A stretch of 64,000 nt of DNA, taken from the NCBI GenBank assembly GCA_905233385.1, contig CAJOEH010000006.1:1-64000 (forward strand). The letters are read 5' to 3'. The DNA is from an uncultured Oscillospiraceae bacterium (GTDB lineage Bacteria > Bacillota > Clostridia > Oscillospirales > Oscillospiraceae). Below are positions 1 through 8,597 of this stretch, piece by piece. Below the pieces are notes generated by a model. The model was not told the DNA's origin and made no database searches. It saw nothing but the letters and a program-made list of their open reading frames with translations. The first letter of the stretch is position 1. Every line of letters begins with the position of its first letter. The position numbers were made by a program, and so were the translations under genes.

Positions 1-77
1 CCGAACACAGAAGTTAAGCTCATTTGCGCCGACAATACTTGGCGGGTGACTGCCCGGGAAGATAGGTAACGCCAACA
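1..77 (+). rRNA. rrf: 5S ribosomal RNA, 3' part (5' end outside window)
   Basis: The window starts inside a 5S rRNA. The segment CCGAACACAGAAGTTAAGC is the conserved 5S loop B/helix III region, and GGGAAGATAGGTAACGCCAAC is the usual 3' end. The 5' third is cut off by the window edge, so the rest of the rRNA operon lies upstream. An intrinsic terminator follows within 10 bases. Confidence 0.93.
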
Positions 78-82
78 TAACA

Positions 83-115
83 GAAACCTCCTGCTTCGGT
101 AGGAGGTTTTCTGTT
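83..115 (+). terminator. Intrinsic terminator after 5S rRNA
   Basis: The arms AACCTCCT and AGGAGGTT enclose a TTCG-type loop and are followed by TTTCTGTTT. The hairpin lies directly after the 5S 3' end. Confidence 0.85.
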
Positions 116-116
116 T

Positions 117-350
117 GCCAAGCATTGTGTTTGCTTGAAACAATCCACCGGATTGTTTCTTTACGGCAAAACAATACTTGGCCTACCCAGAAAGATAAGT
201 AACGCCAACACATAACCTCCTACGAAAGTAGGAGGTTTTTTCATCTCTGAAACAGCCAAGTATTGTGCTTGCCTAAAGCATTCCACAGGAATGCTTTTTA
301 ACGGCAAGGACAACACTTGGCCTACCCGGGAAGATAGGTAACGCCAACAT
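117..350 (+). repeat. Two decayed 5S-derived units in tandem
   Basis: Two units (about 117-209 and 253-348) each end in a sequence close to the last 40 bases of 5S rRNA (ACAAYACTTGGC, then GATARGTAACGCCAAC). In both, the loop between GGC and CTACCC is shortened. The left part of each unit (GCCAAGYATTGTG) is complementary to its own 5S-like part (CAAYACTTGGC) and encloses a second hairpin, GAAACAATCC/GGATTGTTTC in unit 1 and AAAGCATTCC/GGAATGCTTT in unit 2. They are not full 5S genes because the 5' half is missing. Confidence 0.7.
213..243 (+). terminator. Second terminator of the 5S tandem region
   Basis: AACCTCCTAC-GAAA-GTAGGAGGTT followed by TTTT. It is nearly the same hairpin as the first terminator, so unit and terminator appear to have been duplicated together. 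Confidence 0.85.
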
Positions 351-353
351 AAA

Positions 354-390
354 AGAGACGTCCTACGAAAGTAGGGCGTCTCTTTTGTTA
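354..390 (+). terminator. Third terminator of the 5S tandem region
   Basis: AGAGACGTCCTAC-GAAA-GTAGGGCGTCTCT followed by TTTG. This is the strongest of the three hairpins. It closes the rRNA transcription unit. Confidence 0.85.
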
Positions 391-436
391 GCTATTGAAT
401 AGTGAGTAATGAACAATTTGTGTGGAACTCATCCAA

Positions 437-723
437 GTGTGTCATTGCGAGGTCGCGTATGCGACCGTGGCAATCTGTCCGTGGAAGGGTTGGGATTTGC
501 ATCGTATTACGAGAATGTGTCCCGCGTCGATAGGCACGGATTGCCCGGTGAGCGGGCAATGACAGGATTTGGGATTCAGGTGGTTGGCGAGGAAGTGTCC
601 CTCATCGATAGGCACGGATTGCCCGGTGAGCGGGCAATGACAGGATTTGGGATTCAGGTGGTTGGCGAGGAAGCGTCCCTCATCGATAGGCACGGATTGC
701 CACGCCGCCGTTGGCGGCTCGCA
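437..723. repeat. Family A repeat with 78-bp internal tandem copies
   Basis: The left end is TGTCATTGCGAG...GTGGCAATCTGTCC and the right end is GGATTGCCACG...CTCGCAATGACA, an inverted pair. Between them the segment starting GATAGGCACGGATTGCC occurs at 529, 607 and 685, a 78-bp period. The ORFs called here on both strands are products of the repeat and have no supported start site. Confidence 0.8.
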
Positions 724-756
724 ATGACACAGAAAGATGGTGCGGTGCGAATATTG

Positions 757-795
757 AAAGGGCAGCCTCCCGTTCCCGGGAGGCTGCCCTTTTGT
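757..795 (-). terminator. Terminator of the minus-strand lipoprotein gene
   Basis: On the minus strand AAAGGGCAGCCTCCCG pairs with CGGGAGGCTGCCCTTT around a short loop, followed by T residues. It lies about 120 bases past the stop codon of the lipoprotein gene. Confidence 0.7.
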
Positions 796-914
796 ATCGG
801 TGCGCGGCGCGGCGAGGAAGGGGCGGCGGTACGGCCGGAGCGGAGCGCGTGGGTGCGGTACGGCGCGGCGCAGGAGAGCGGAGCGCATGGGCGCGGTACG
901 CGCGGTGCGGCGCG

Positions 915-2015
915 CTATTTCTCGATATAGCCGCTGATCACGCAGGTGTACATGTCGTCCGTGACGCTCTGATAGCGGGTGCCGGAGTAGCTGTCCATAA
1001 AGCCGTTATACGCCCGGTAGACGTCGCCGGTCTCCACGTCGTACACGCGCTCGTAGCCGAGGGTGGCGTCGCTGCGCTTTTGGCTGATGATGTCGTAGGA
1101 GCTGCTGCGCCGGTTCCACGAATCCATGATCATGTCGGACATCTCGTTATAGATCTTCGCGTTCGCCTGCACGGAGGCGAGCTGCGTGTTCTGCTCGCTG
1201 TTGAATCCGATCATGAAGGCGTCGGTAAACTCGATGGTAGACAGGCAATAATCGTAGATCGGCTGCCAGTTCACGAATTCCGCGTCCGGCGCGTACATCA
1301 TAATGTTGTGGTAGGTGTTCAGCGGCGCGAGATCATAGCCGTAGACGTAGAAGGATCCCACGTCCACCACGGTCGTCGTGAACAGGCCCTGCATCGGCTC
1401 GCCGCGGTCGTTCACGAAGGACCCGCGGAGCATGTCGCCGCCGAGGGGTGTCTGCCCCAGGTTTTCGATGATCTCAAACTCGGGCAGCGTTACGAAAAAC
1501 TCTTGGTTGATCATCTGATTGCCGACCGCCGCGCTCTCGTTCCATACGCGATAGTACTGCTCGGTGGTCTGCGGGTCGATCGCCGGCATCTGGCCCCAGG
1601 CGGCGGCGGAATACAGCGCGGCGTACAGCTCTTTCGACTCTTCACTCTTCAGGAAGCCCGACATCGCCAGGCAGAACTGGATCATGTAATCCTTGTCGTT
1701 CGGGTTGTAGAGCTGGAACGTGTAGCCGGAAAACGTGTTCGTCTTCGGCGTTTCCACCGTCCAACCCTTCGGGATCTGCATTCTCAGATACCCGTTGTCA
1801 TAGGCTTCGTACGTGATCCCGCTCGTCGACGCCGGGACGATCCGGATCACGGGGTCCTTGCTTCCGGCAGGCGTGCCGGGGGTGTTCCCGGGTGTGTTCC
1901 CGGGTGTGCTGCCTGGATTGCTGCCGGAATAGCCGCCGGAACTGCCGCAGCCTGTCAGAACGATCGTCAGGAGCAGAAGCAGCGCGAGCGCGCAACGGAA
2001 CTGTCGTTTCTTCAT
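915..2015 (-). CDS. Secreted lipoprotein of unknown function
   Basis: The protein has 366 residues and starts with a lipoprotein signal peptide (MKKRQF, hydrophobic core, lipobox LTGC), so it should be lipid-anchored outside the membrane. A Gly/Ser/Pro/Thr-rich spacer with NTPG repeats follows. The folded part begins near DNGYLRMQIPKGW, a pattern seen in uncharacterised clostridial lipoproteins, and ends in a conserved-looking segment with SDATLGYERVYD and GDVYRAYNG. I chose the inner ATG at 2015 because GAAAGG lies 9 bases upstream; the outer ATG at 2024 abuts that site. It appears monocistronic, with a terminator at 757-795. The function cannot be assigned. Confidence 0.85.
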   Translation of the reverse strand: MKKRQFRCALALLLLLTIVLTGCGSSGGYSGSNPGSTPGNTPGNTPGTPAGSKDPVIRIVPASTSGITYEAYDNGYLRMQIPKGWTVETPKTNTFSGYTFQLYNPNDKDYMIQFCLAMSGFLKSEESKELYAALYSAAAWGQMPAIDPQTTEQYYRVWNESAAVGNQMINQEFFVTLPEFEIIENLGQTPLGGDMLRGSFVNDRGEPMQGLFTTTVVDVGSFYVYGYDLAPLNTYHNIMMYAPDAEFVNWQPIYDYCLSTIEFTDAFMIGFNSEQNTQLASVQANAKIYNEMSDMIMDSWNRRSSSYDIISQKRSDATLGYERVYDVETGDVYRAYNGFMDSYSGTRYQSVTDDMYTCVISGYIEK

Positions 2016-2095
2016 CTCAGTCATCCTTTCCCGTCGAGTGTTAAACTTTCTGTTTCCAGTATACTACCGCGCGGCGGAAAAGTACAGCCTGAGTT

Positions 2096-2755
2096 TTACC
2101 GCTCGCTGCCGCGGGACTTGAAATCCTCGTCGACGGCCTCTTTCCACGCGCCCGGCATGCGCTTGCTCGCGCGGAAGCCGCAGACGGCCTCGGCGACGGC
2201 GTGGTAGACGGTCTTCGTGCCCTTGCGGTCGGCGTGGAAGTTCGCGGCGCGGTCGGGCGCGATGCCGAAGGTCGCGGCGGTCTGCACCGCGTCGATGTTC
2301 GCGCCGAGGAAGAGGAACTCCCAGCCGCATTCCTTCTGCTGTTCGATCAGCTTTTTGACCGCGTCGGCGGAGAAGCGCTTGCTCGCGTTCTCCAGACCGT
2401 CGGTCGTGATGACGAAAACGGTGCTGCCCGGCACGTCCTCGGGGCGGATGTAGCGGTGGACGTCCTTGATGTGCTCCACCGTCTGCCCGATCGCGTCCAG
2501 AAGGGCGGTGCAGCCGCGCACGACGTAGTCGCGGTCGGTCAGCGGCCTGAGGTCGGCGAGGCGTACGCGGTCATGCAGGGTCAGGAGCTCATGGTCGAAG
2601 AGGACGGTGGTGACGTAGGCCTCGCCGTCCTGCTTTTTCTGCTTGTCGATCATGGCGTTGAAGCCGCCGATCGTGTCGCTCTCCAGCCCCGCCATGGAGC
2701 CGCTGCGGTCGAGGATGAAGACCAGTTCCGTTGTGTTGCTTTTCGTGTTGTTCAT
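2096..2755 (-). CDS. VWA-domain protein
   Basis: A 219-residue protein made almost entirely of a von Willebrand factor A domain. The metal-site motif DRSGSM (DxSxS) lies near residue 15, and TDGLENAS carries a later MIDAS residue. There is no signal peptide or membrane segment, so it should be cytoplasmic. Such stand-alone VWA proteins usually act in metal-dependent protein binding; the partner is not visible here. The start MNNTKSN at 2755 has AGGAGG seven bases upstream, so the 19-residue N-terminal extension in the ORF track is unlikely. A perfect 11-bp inverted repeat (2775-2807) sits just upstream and may be its operator. An HTH regulator gene lies further upstream on the same strand. 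Confidence 0.85.
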   Translation of the reverse strand: MNNTKSNTTELVFILDRSGSMAGLESDTIGGFNAMIDKQKKQDGEAYVTTVLFDHELLTLHDRVRLADLRPLTDRDYVVRGCTALLDAIGQTVEHIKDVHRYIRPEDVPGSTVFVITTDGLENASKRFSADAVKKLIEQQKECGWEFLFLGANIDAVQTAATFGIAPDRAANFHADRKGTKTVYHAVAEAVCGFRASKRMPGAWKEAVDEDFKSRGSER

Positions 2756-2774
2756 TGTGTTGCCTCCTAAAGAA

Positions 2775-2807
2775 ATCATGTGGTTATTTTGTTTACAACC
2801 ACATGAT
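2775..2807. promoter_or_regulatory. 11-bp inverted repeat upstream of the VWA gene
   Basis: ATCATGTGGTT and AACCACATGAT are perfect arms around 11 bases. The repeat ends about 20 bases before the VWA start codon. It could be an operator for a dimeric regulator or an mRNA hairpin near the ribosome binding site. Confidence 0.55.
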
Positions 2808-2825
2808 AACAACGGAGTTGTTTAA

Positions 2826-2954
2826 GATGGTCGCCTGCCGGGCGACAAATTTTAGTGAAGAATGAAGAATGAATAGTGAATAATTGTGGTATTTTCCAAT
2901 TCGGAGAATTGGAAAATGAAATTCAATTTGTCGCAGAGCGACACCATAATGATT
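2826..2954. repeat. Inverted-repeat element (ends ATGGTCGC / GCGACACCAT)
   Basis: The left end ATGGTCGC...GGGCGACAAATTT is inverted at the right end as AATTTGTCGC...GCGACACCAT. The centre holds the perfect hairpin ATTTTCCAATTC-GGA-GAATTGGAAAAT. It encodes no protein and resembles a small non-autonomous element. No second copy is visible in this window. Confidence 0.55.
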
Positions 2955-2966
2955 CAAAAATAAGCG

Positions 2967-3021
2967 TTATTCGATAGGGACAGATTGCCCGGCTGACTTT
3001 GTCAGCCGGGCAATGACAGTT
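2967..3021. repeat. Family A half element
   Basis: Contains GGGACAGATTGCCCGGCTGAC...GTCAGCCGGGCAATGACAG, the right half of the family A repeat with its own internal hairpin. Confidence 0.7.
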
Positions 3022-3035
3022 CATCAAATAGTGCG

Positions 3036-3584
3036 CTATACGCACAGCAAGGGCTGGTCGAATTCGTACAGGGCCTCGTTGATCTGCGCAAGGTCGTAAA
3101 TGCGGTTTTCGATGAAATACGAGACGATCACGTCGAACTTGCTGCTGCGCGACAGGGCGAAGCCCGCCTTGGCGAGCAGCTCGTCTGTTTCCGCGGGCGG
3201 CAGCTCCAGCGCGACCGCGAGGGAGAGGGCGGTCTGCTTCGAGGGGCGGTAATGCGCGTCCGAGCGGATCTTCGAGAAGTGCTTGCGGTCGATGTTCGCC
3301 TTTTTATAGCATTCCGCGTCGGTCATGCCGCGCTCGTCGATCTTTCGCAGGACCATCTCCGTGAAGCTCTCGTCCAGATCGCTCACCAGCTCCGCGAGCG
3401 AGGCGTTGGGCGCACAGGCCTCTTCTGCTTCCGCAGAGGCGCGGCGCGCGCTGCCGCTCAGCTTCGCGGCAAACGGGCGCGGCTTCGACGGGGCGGGCAT
3501 CGCCGCCATGGCGCAGGCGAACGGCGGAGCGATCAGGCGCTCCTGCAAATAGGCGAGCAGGGACGCGCGGCGTTCGTTTGTCAT
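3036..3584 (-). CDS. HTH regulator-like protein
   Basis: A 182-residue cytoplasmic protein. The first 80 residues are low in conservation (Ala/Pro rich). The C-terminal 100 residues, from [19 protein letters not shown] to the end (FDQPLLCV), form a helical DNA-binding-like domain with [17 protein letters not shown] as the probable recognition region. In related clostridial proteins this C-terminal domain is found alone or fused to macro domains, a family recollection I cannot test here. The start at 3584 has GGAG about 8 bases upstream, and the gene begins 5 bases after the stop of the GT4-CsaB gene, so the two are probably cotranscribed. Its target is unknown; the VWA gene downstream is one candidate. 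Confidence 0.8.
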   Translation of the reverse strand: MTNERRASLLAYLQERLIAPPFACAMAAMPAPSKPRPFAAKLSGSARRASAEAEEACAPNASLAELVSDLDESFTEMVLRKIDERGMTDAECYKKANIDRKHFSKIRSDAHYRPSKQTALSLAVALELPPAETDELLAKAGFALSRSSKFDVIVSYFIENRIYDLAQINEALYEFDQPLLCV

Positions 3585-3589
3585 AGCGT

Positions 3590-5794
3590 TCACTCCAGCA
3601 GGCGCTTGGCAAGCTCCTCGTTTTTCCGCGAGAGCCTGCGCAGGCGTTCGATATTTTCCGCGCCGAACGGTTCCTCCGCGATCGCGGCGTCGATCAGGTC
3701 GCCGAGCGCGGCGGCGTTGACCTCCGCGAGCGGGAGGTAGAGCTCCTGCCCCAGATAGTCCAGGAAGCCGCTGACCTTCGGGTCGTAGACGACGCCGACC
3801 ATCGGCACGCCCTGCCCGGAGGCGAAGATCAGCGTGTGCAGGCGCATGGAGACGACCAGCGACATCCGGCGCACCAGTGCGAGGATTTCGCCGCCGTTGA
3901 TGCCGGCGCTCAGGACCAGGTGCGGTCCCTTGACCTTCGCGGCGACGGCCTTCGCCGCGGCCTCGTCGCGGTTCGGCTCCATCGCGTAGAGGATCGGGAT
4001 CAGGCCGTATTCGCGGTGCGCGTAGTCCGCGGCGTCGGCGAAGGCGGCGACCTTCTCGTCGAAGCCCTCCCACGGCCGCACCGCCATCATCATGTAGCGT
4101 TTGCCGTCGGTCAGCCCGCAGCGGCGCAGGTAGGCGCGCAGCTCGTCGGTGTCCGGCGGGTCGATCAGCAGGGCGGGGTCGGCGTTGAGGTGGATCTCCG
4201 GTCGGGTCACGCCGAGCTGGTGCAGGATCTCGATCGAATAGCGGTCGCGCACGGAGATGATGTCCGCGCAGCGGTCGAGCACCTTGCCGGCGCGCTTCTG
4301 ATTGCGCGGGCGGGAGATCGGGCCGACGCCGCAGCCGTAGAGCATGATCTTGCAGCCGTGGAACGCCGCCTGCCGGATGCTGAACAGGTAGTACAGCAGC
4401 GAGCGCGTGCTCGTCGCGTCCTGCATCAGCGTGCCGCCGCCGCTGATATAGAGCCGGCAGCGGCGCAGGAGACGGCCGATCTTGAAGATGTTGAAGGAAT
4501 GCACCGAATTGATGTTGGCGCAGAGCTTCGTCTCCATCGGGTCGCGGCTGAGGGCGCAGATCGGCAGATCCGGGTCGATGTGCCGGAGCTGCTCGACGAT
4601 GGCGTTCAGGATGGCGTTGTCGCCGCTGTTGCCCTTGCCGTACGCGCCGCAGATCACGACGCCGTCGCGGCGGAACTTCGGCCGCGCGGCGCGGCGGATA
4701 ATGGTCTCGTAGATGCTCTTCTGCTTGGCGAGCATCGCGTCGAGCGAGAAGTCGCGCCTCGTCTTTTCATAGAGCTTTTCGCCCATGGCGGCGCGTTCTT
4801 CCGGGTGTTCGGCGAAGAAGATCATATGCTCGGCGAGCTTCTGCACGTCCTGCGCCGGGAAGAGCAGGCCGTTGAAGCCGTCGTCGATCAGCCACGGCAC
4901 GCCGCCGACCTGCGAGGAGATCGTCGCGCAGTGCATCCGCGCGCCCTCGGTCAGGGCGTAGGGGAAGGTCTCAGAGAGGGAGGTCAGGACGTTGACGTCG
5001 ACCGCGTTGTAGAAGCTGTCGATATCCGCCTCCCAGCCGATGAAGGCGACCGTGCCCTTCGGGCAGACCGACGCGGCAAGGGAGCGGATCTCCGCCTCCT
5101 GCTCGCCGTCGCCGGCGATGGCGAGGCGGATGTTCGGGCATTCCTTCACCGCCTGCGCGAAGGCGCGGACCAGCGTGGTCATGTCCTTAACGGGGTTGAT
5201 GCGCGCGGCGATGCCGAAGACGACGTTGTCCTCCGCGAAGCCGAGCCGCTCCAGATACTCACCGCGCGGGACGGGGTCGCAGGGCTTGGAGAAATCGACG
5301 CCGTTGTAGAGTGTGTAGATCCGCTGCGGGTCGAAGCCGCGCGAGATCAGAAGATTCGTCATGCCCGCGCTCACGCCGATCCAGGCGTCGAAGCGCGGCA
5401 GGGCGAACTTGTTGATGTTGCCGTAGGTCAGAGCCGCAAGGGGCCTTCCCATATAGTCCAGCTTATAGTCGCTGTGGATGGTGGAGATGACCGGCACGCC
5501 CGCCTTCTTTTGCAGGAGCATGCCCATTAGATTGGCGCGCGCGCCGTGGCAGTGGATGACCTGATAGCCGTCGTGGCGGATCATGGCAAGAATCCGCTTG
5601 CGCGTGCCGAACAGGTCGTTGTCCTCGATGACGGTGGTCGGGATCCCGAGCTGCCGCGCCTCCGCGGCGAAGGGGCCCTCGGTGAAGCAGATCATATGGA
5701 CGGTCTCGGTCTTGTTCAGCCCCGCGAGCAGGGAGAGCACGTGGGTCTTCGCGCCGCCGACGTCGCCGCCGGAGATCATGTGGATGATTTTCAT
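3590..5794 (-). CDS. csaB: Glycosyltransferase family 4 fused to CsaB-type polysaccharide pyruvyltransferase
   Basis: A 734-residue two-domain enzyme. Residues 1-365 are a GT-B glycosyltransferase: the start [20 protein letters not shown] is typical of family 4, and the second half has GDGEQEAEI and [16 protein letters not shown]. Residues 375-734 match CsaB, which adds pyruvate ketals to peptidoglycan-linked wall polysaccharide that anchors SLH-domain proteins ([50 protein letters not shown]). Each half has the normal length of its own family, so this is a true fusion rather than a frameshift. The ATG at 5794 follows AGAGGA at 7 bases. It is divergent from DUF4330 and an O-antigen-ligase-like gene, a neighbourhood that fits wall polymer assembly. 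Confidence 0.9.
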   Translation of the reverse strand: MKIIHMISGGDVGGAKTHVLSLLAGLNKTETVHMICFTEGPFAAEARQLGIPTTVIEDNDLFGTRKRILAMIRHDGYQVIHCHGARANLMGMLLQKKAGVPVISTIHSDYKLDYMGRPLAALTYGNINKFALPRFDAWIGVSAGMTNLLISRGFDPQRIYTLYNGVDFSKPCDPVPRGEYLERLGFAEDNVVFGIAARINPVKDMTTLVRAFAQAVKECPNIRLAIAGDGEQEAEIRSLAASVCPKGTVAFIGWEADIDSFYNAVDVNVLTSLSETFPYALTEGARMHCATISSQVGGVPWLIDDGFNGLLFPAQDVQKLAEHMIFFAEHPEERAAMGEKLYEKTRRDFSLDAMLAKQKSIYETIIRRAARPKFRRDGVVICGAYGKGNSGDNAILNAIVEQLRHIDPDLPICALSRDPMETKLCANINSVHSFNIFKIGRLLRRCRLYISGGGTLMQDATSTRSLLYYLFSIRQAAFHGCKIMLYGCGVGPISRPRNQKRAGKVLDRCADIISVRDRYSIEILHQLGVTRPEIHLNADPALLIDPPDTDELRAYLRRCGLTDGKRYMMMAVRPWEGFDEKVAAFADAADYAHREYGLIPILYAMEPNRDEAAAKAVAAKVKGPHLVLSAGINGGEILALVRRMSLVVSMRLHTLIFASGQGVPMVGVVYDPKVSGFLDYLGQELYLPLAEVNAAALGDLIDAAIAEEPFGAENIERLRRLSRKNEELAKRLLE

Positions 5795-5899
5795 GGTCAA
5801 ATCCTCTTGAATTTCTTGGTCGTATCTACTATAATAATATATTATTATATTATATTATTGCAAAAAAAACAATCCCGGGAACGGGATTTCGGAGGGCTT

Positions 5900-6391
5900 A
5901 TGGAACGAACCGAAAAGAAAAGAAGATTCAACGTCATCGACGTGATCGTCATCGTCATTCTTGTCGCCGCGCTGGCGTTCGCGGGCTATAAGCTGCTGAA
6001 CAGAGGCAGCGGCGAGATCGGAGACGCGGACGCGCTGAGCGCGCCGAATATCCGTTTCACGGTGCTGTGCGACGATATTGACGCTGCGCTGGCGGATAAC
6101 ATCTTTGATCTGCTGGAGGCGGAGCCGATGAACATCGGCGGCACGACGGTAGAGAGCACGCGCCTTTACAACAGCAACAAGCTCGTCGACGCGCAGATCG
6201 TCGGCATTGAGCGGGTCGAAGGCGCGGAGGGGACGAAAGACCTGATCCTGACCGTGGAGGCGAACGCGACGGCGACGCCGGGCGCGTTCTCCGTCGTCAC
6301 GCAGGAGATCCGCGTCGGCAAGGATTATATCGTCAAGACGATCGCCGTGGAGATCACCGGCCAGATCCTGTCGCTGGAGCTGCTGGGATGA
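5900..6391 (+). CDS. DUF4330 family membrane-anchored protein
   Basis: A 163-residue protein with a short basic N-terminus, one membrane helix (VIDVIVIVILVAALAFAGY) and an extracytoplasmic domain from about residue 45. The domain pattern (NIRFTVLCDDID, NSNKLVDAQIVGIE) corresponds to DUF4330, often found next to csaB and polymer ligases in Clostridia. The function is not known; the context suggests wall polysaccharide export or ligation. The ATG at 5900 is preceded by GGAGG five bases away. The stop overlaps the next start as ATGA, so the two genes are translationally coupled. The AT-rich stretch at 5820-5865 probably holds promoters for both directions, but I cannot assign hexamers. Confidence 0.85.
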   Translation: MERTEKKRRFNVIDVIVIVILVAALAFAGYKLLNRGSGEIGDADALSAPNIRFTVLCDDIDAALADNIFDLLEAEPMNIGGTTVESTRLYNSNKLVDAQIVGIERVEGAEGTKDLILTVEANATATPGAFSVVTQEIRVGKDYIVKTIAVEITGQILSLELLG

Positions 6392-7965
6392 TGAACGAGC
6401 TGCTGAAAAACAGCCTGATCTGGCGGACGGTCGCCGCGCTTGCCGCGTGGATCGGCCGCTCGCCGGTCGGGCGCGCGTCGGCTGCGCTCGGACGGCGCTG
6501 GCGGCAGTCCTTCCTCTACGGGATCTGCGCGAAGATCCTCTGCGCGGAGGGATTCGCCGCGCGGTCGAAGACGGCGGGCCTGCTTGACCGCGTCAACGAA
6601 GGGCTCTGGCGCTTCGGACAGCGGATCGGCCCCGCGGTGAAGGGGAGCCTCCTTTATCGCATTTACGCATTGATCCTGCGCAAGGGACGGGAGAGCCGGA
6701 CGTTAGGCTGGCTCTTCGCGGGCGGCATGACGGCGATTCTGCTGTTCCTGCTCGCCTCCTACGGCGCGCTCGACTGGCTGCTCCGCGACATTCTGCCGCT
6801 CGGCGCGCTCTCGTCCGTGTGGGACGAGGCGCTCATGCTGTTCTGCCTTCTGTGGATCGTCGTGCGGCGGCTCAACGCGCCGCGCCCGCTGCGCAGCGCC
6901 TTCAACTCGCTGGACGTCTATCTGATCTTCTATCTGCTCGTCGGCATCGCCCTGCTGACGCTGACCTCCCGCTTCTGGGACATCAACGTCACGGGCTTCC
7001 GCGCGAGTATGCAGTATATCCTGGTCTTCTTCCTCGTCACGCGCCTGCTGCGCGATGAGCGCGACCTGCGCCTGATGTACGACACGATGGTCCTGCTCGC
7101 GTTCGTCTTCGCCCTCTACGGGATCTGGCAGTTCGTGATCGGCGTGGAGATCCCGGAGACCTGGCAGGACCGCGCGGAGACCGCCGTGCGCACCCGCGTC
7201 TATTCGATCTTCGCCAATCCGAACATCATGGCGGCGTATATGCTCCTGTTCGCGCCGATGGCGATCGGCAGAGCCTACACCTGCAAGACCCCGGCGGCGC
7301 AGACCTTCTTCTGGATCGCGGGGATCTCCATGTGCCTCGGCTGCCTGTTCACCATGACGCGCGCGGCGTGGATGGCGCTGGCGATCATCGCCGCGCTGTT
7401 CGCCCTGATCGTCGACCGCAGGCTCTTCGCGGTCATGCTCCTGGCGGGGATCGCGGCCTGCTTCCTGCCCTTCGTGCGAAGCCGGATCGGCTATCTCTTC
7501 ACCCCGCAGTTCCAGGAGTCCAACGCCAGAGCCGGCCGCGGCAAACGCTGGGACACCGCCTTCGGCTATCTGGACGAGCACTACGCCTGGAAGACCGGCC
7601 TCGGCTACGGCATGTTCGGCGGCGCGGTCGCGGCGCAGAATCCGATCAATCCCGACTACGACTATATGTACGTCGACAACTACTACGTGAAGATCCTCGT
7701 CGAAAACGGGATCGTCGGTCTGACCGCCTTCCTGACGAGCGTCGTCGGCGTGGTCTGGAACGGCGTGCGGGCGATCGCGCGCTCGTCGCGGACGGGCGAC
7801 AAGCCCCTGTGCGCCGGCATGTTCGCCGGTCTGGTGGGCATTTTGATCCACAGCTTCTTTGAGAGCCTGTGGGAAGAGCCGTATATGATGGCGCTGTTCT
7901 TCGCGGTCGCCGGTATGCTGGTCTTCGCGGGATTCCTGAACAGAGAGAAGGAGAAAGCAGTATGA
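6388..7965 (+). CDS. O-antigen ligase / polymerase family membrane protein
   Basis: A 525-residue polytopic protein. After about 110 mostly soluble or amphipathic residues there are around ten membrane helices, with the family signature region FANPNIMAAYMLLFAPMAIG and a large extracellular loop (RAGRGKRWDTAFGYLDEHY through NPINPDYDYMYVDNYYVKIL) that carries the Arg/His-type residues used in Wzy/WaaL-like enzymes. In Gram-positives such proteins polymerise or ligate wall glycans. It overlaps the DUF4330 stop by 4 bases and the next gene start by 4 bases, so three genes are chained. The substrate is unknown. Confidence 0.87.
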   Translation: MMNELLKNSLIWRTVAALAAWIGRSPVGRASAALGRRWRQSFLYGICAKILCAEGFAARSKTAGLLDRVNEGLWRFGQRIGPAVKGSLLYRIYALILRKGRESRTLGWLFAGGMTAILLFLLASYGALDWLLRDILPLGALSSVWDEALMLFCLLWIVVRRLNAPRPLRSAFNSLDVYLIFYLLVGIALLTLTSRFWDINVTGFRASMQYILVFFLVTRLLRDERDLRLMYDTMVLLAFVFALYGIWQFVIGVEIPETWQDRAETAVRTRVYSIFANPNIMAAYMLLFAPMAIGRAYTCKTPAAQTFFWIAGISMCLGCLFTMTRAAWMALAIIAALFALIVDRRLFAVMLLAGIAACFLPFVRSRIGYLFTPQFQESNARAGRGKRWDTAFGYLDEHYAWKTGLGYGMFGGAVAAQNPINPDYDYMYVDNYYVKILVENGIVGLTAFLTSVVGVVWNGVRAIARSSRTGDKPLCAGMFAGLVGILIHSFFESLWEEPYMMALFFAVAGMLVFAGFLNREKEKAV

Positions 7966-8582
7966 AATGTATGCTTTGCGGCAGAGAAAACCCCGACGAC
8001 GCCCTCTACTGCGGCGGCTGCGGCTGGCCGCAGAAGAAACAGAAGGGCGGCGGTTGGAAGATCGTCGCGATCGGCGCTGTCGTGATCGCCCTGCTCGCGG
8101 CGGCTGCGGTCATTCTCTTCCGCCCTGCGGCGGCGAAGGCCGCAGATACTTCCAACGAGAGATCCGCCGCGGAAACCGTCGCTTCGGAGACTGCTGCGTC
8201 GGAGCCTGCCGCCGCGGAGCCGCTCACGCCCTACGAGCTGGTGGCGAAGACCTTTGTCGAAACCTACTGGAACAACGATCTGCCGACGATGGAAACAGTG
8301 GTAGAGTACCATTACTACAGCTATCTCGAGAACGAACTGGACACCGGCAGAGCACTTGACTGCACCGCGGAAACGGGACAGTCCGCGCCCTGCGACGACG
8401 CGCGCATCCTTGATCTGGAAATGGCGCTCAGCTTCATGGGCAGCTACGAAAACGTCAAAGAGGCGTACGTCGTCACGGTGAACTATGAGACACCGGAGCG
8501 GACTGACAGCACCGAGGTCACGGTCGGCAGGATCGGCGAGAACTGGGTCGTGATATCCTACCGCCCGTTCGATGCGGACTAA
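7962..8582 (+). CDS. Zinc-ribbon membrane protein with extracytoplasmic domain (1 of 4 in cluster)
   Basis: A 206-residue protein. The N-terminus CMLCGRENPDDALYCGGCG is a two-CxxC zinc ribbon on the cytoplasmic side. A membrane helix at about 28-48 and a low-complexity Ala/Glu/Ser linker follow. From TPYELVAKTFVETYWNND on there is a small globular domain that looks like an NTF2/DUF4878-type fold, which is a guess from the helix pattern. The start at 7962 was chosen over the longer track ORF because AAGGAG precedes it and the zinc ribbon begins there. It overlaps the ligase gene by ATGA. The zinc ribbon may sense or bind cytoplasmic partners, but no function is established. Confidence 0.82.
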   Translation: MKCMLCGRENPDDALYCGGCGWPQKKQKGGGWKIVAIGAVVIALLAAAAVILFRPAAAKAADTSNERSAAETVASETAASEPAAAEPLTPYELVAKTFVETYWNNDLPTMETVVEYHYYSYLENELDTGRALDCTAETGQSAPCDDARILDLEMALSFMGSYENVKEAYVVTVNYETPERTDSTEVTVGRIGENWVVISYRPFDAD

Positions 8583-8597
8583 GGGGGTAGACAGACG

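Noticed and set aside
391-914. tRNA genes after the rRNA operon
   Set aside because: I looked for cloverleaf stems and TTCGA-type T-loops after the 5S gene and saw none.
409-930. ORFs across the family A block near the 5S gene
   Set aside because: Open frames follow the 78-bp (26-codon) period of the repeat; the frames stay open on both strands.
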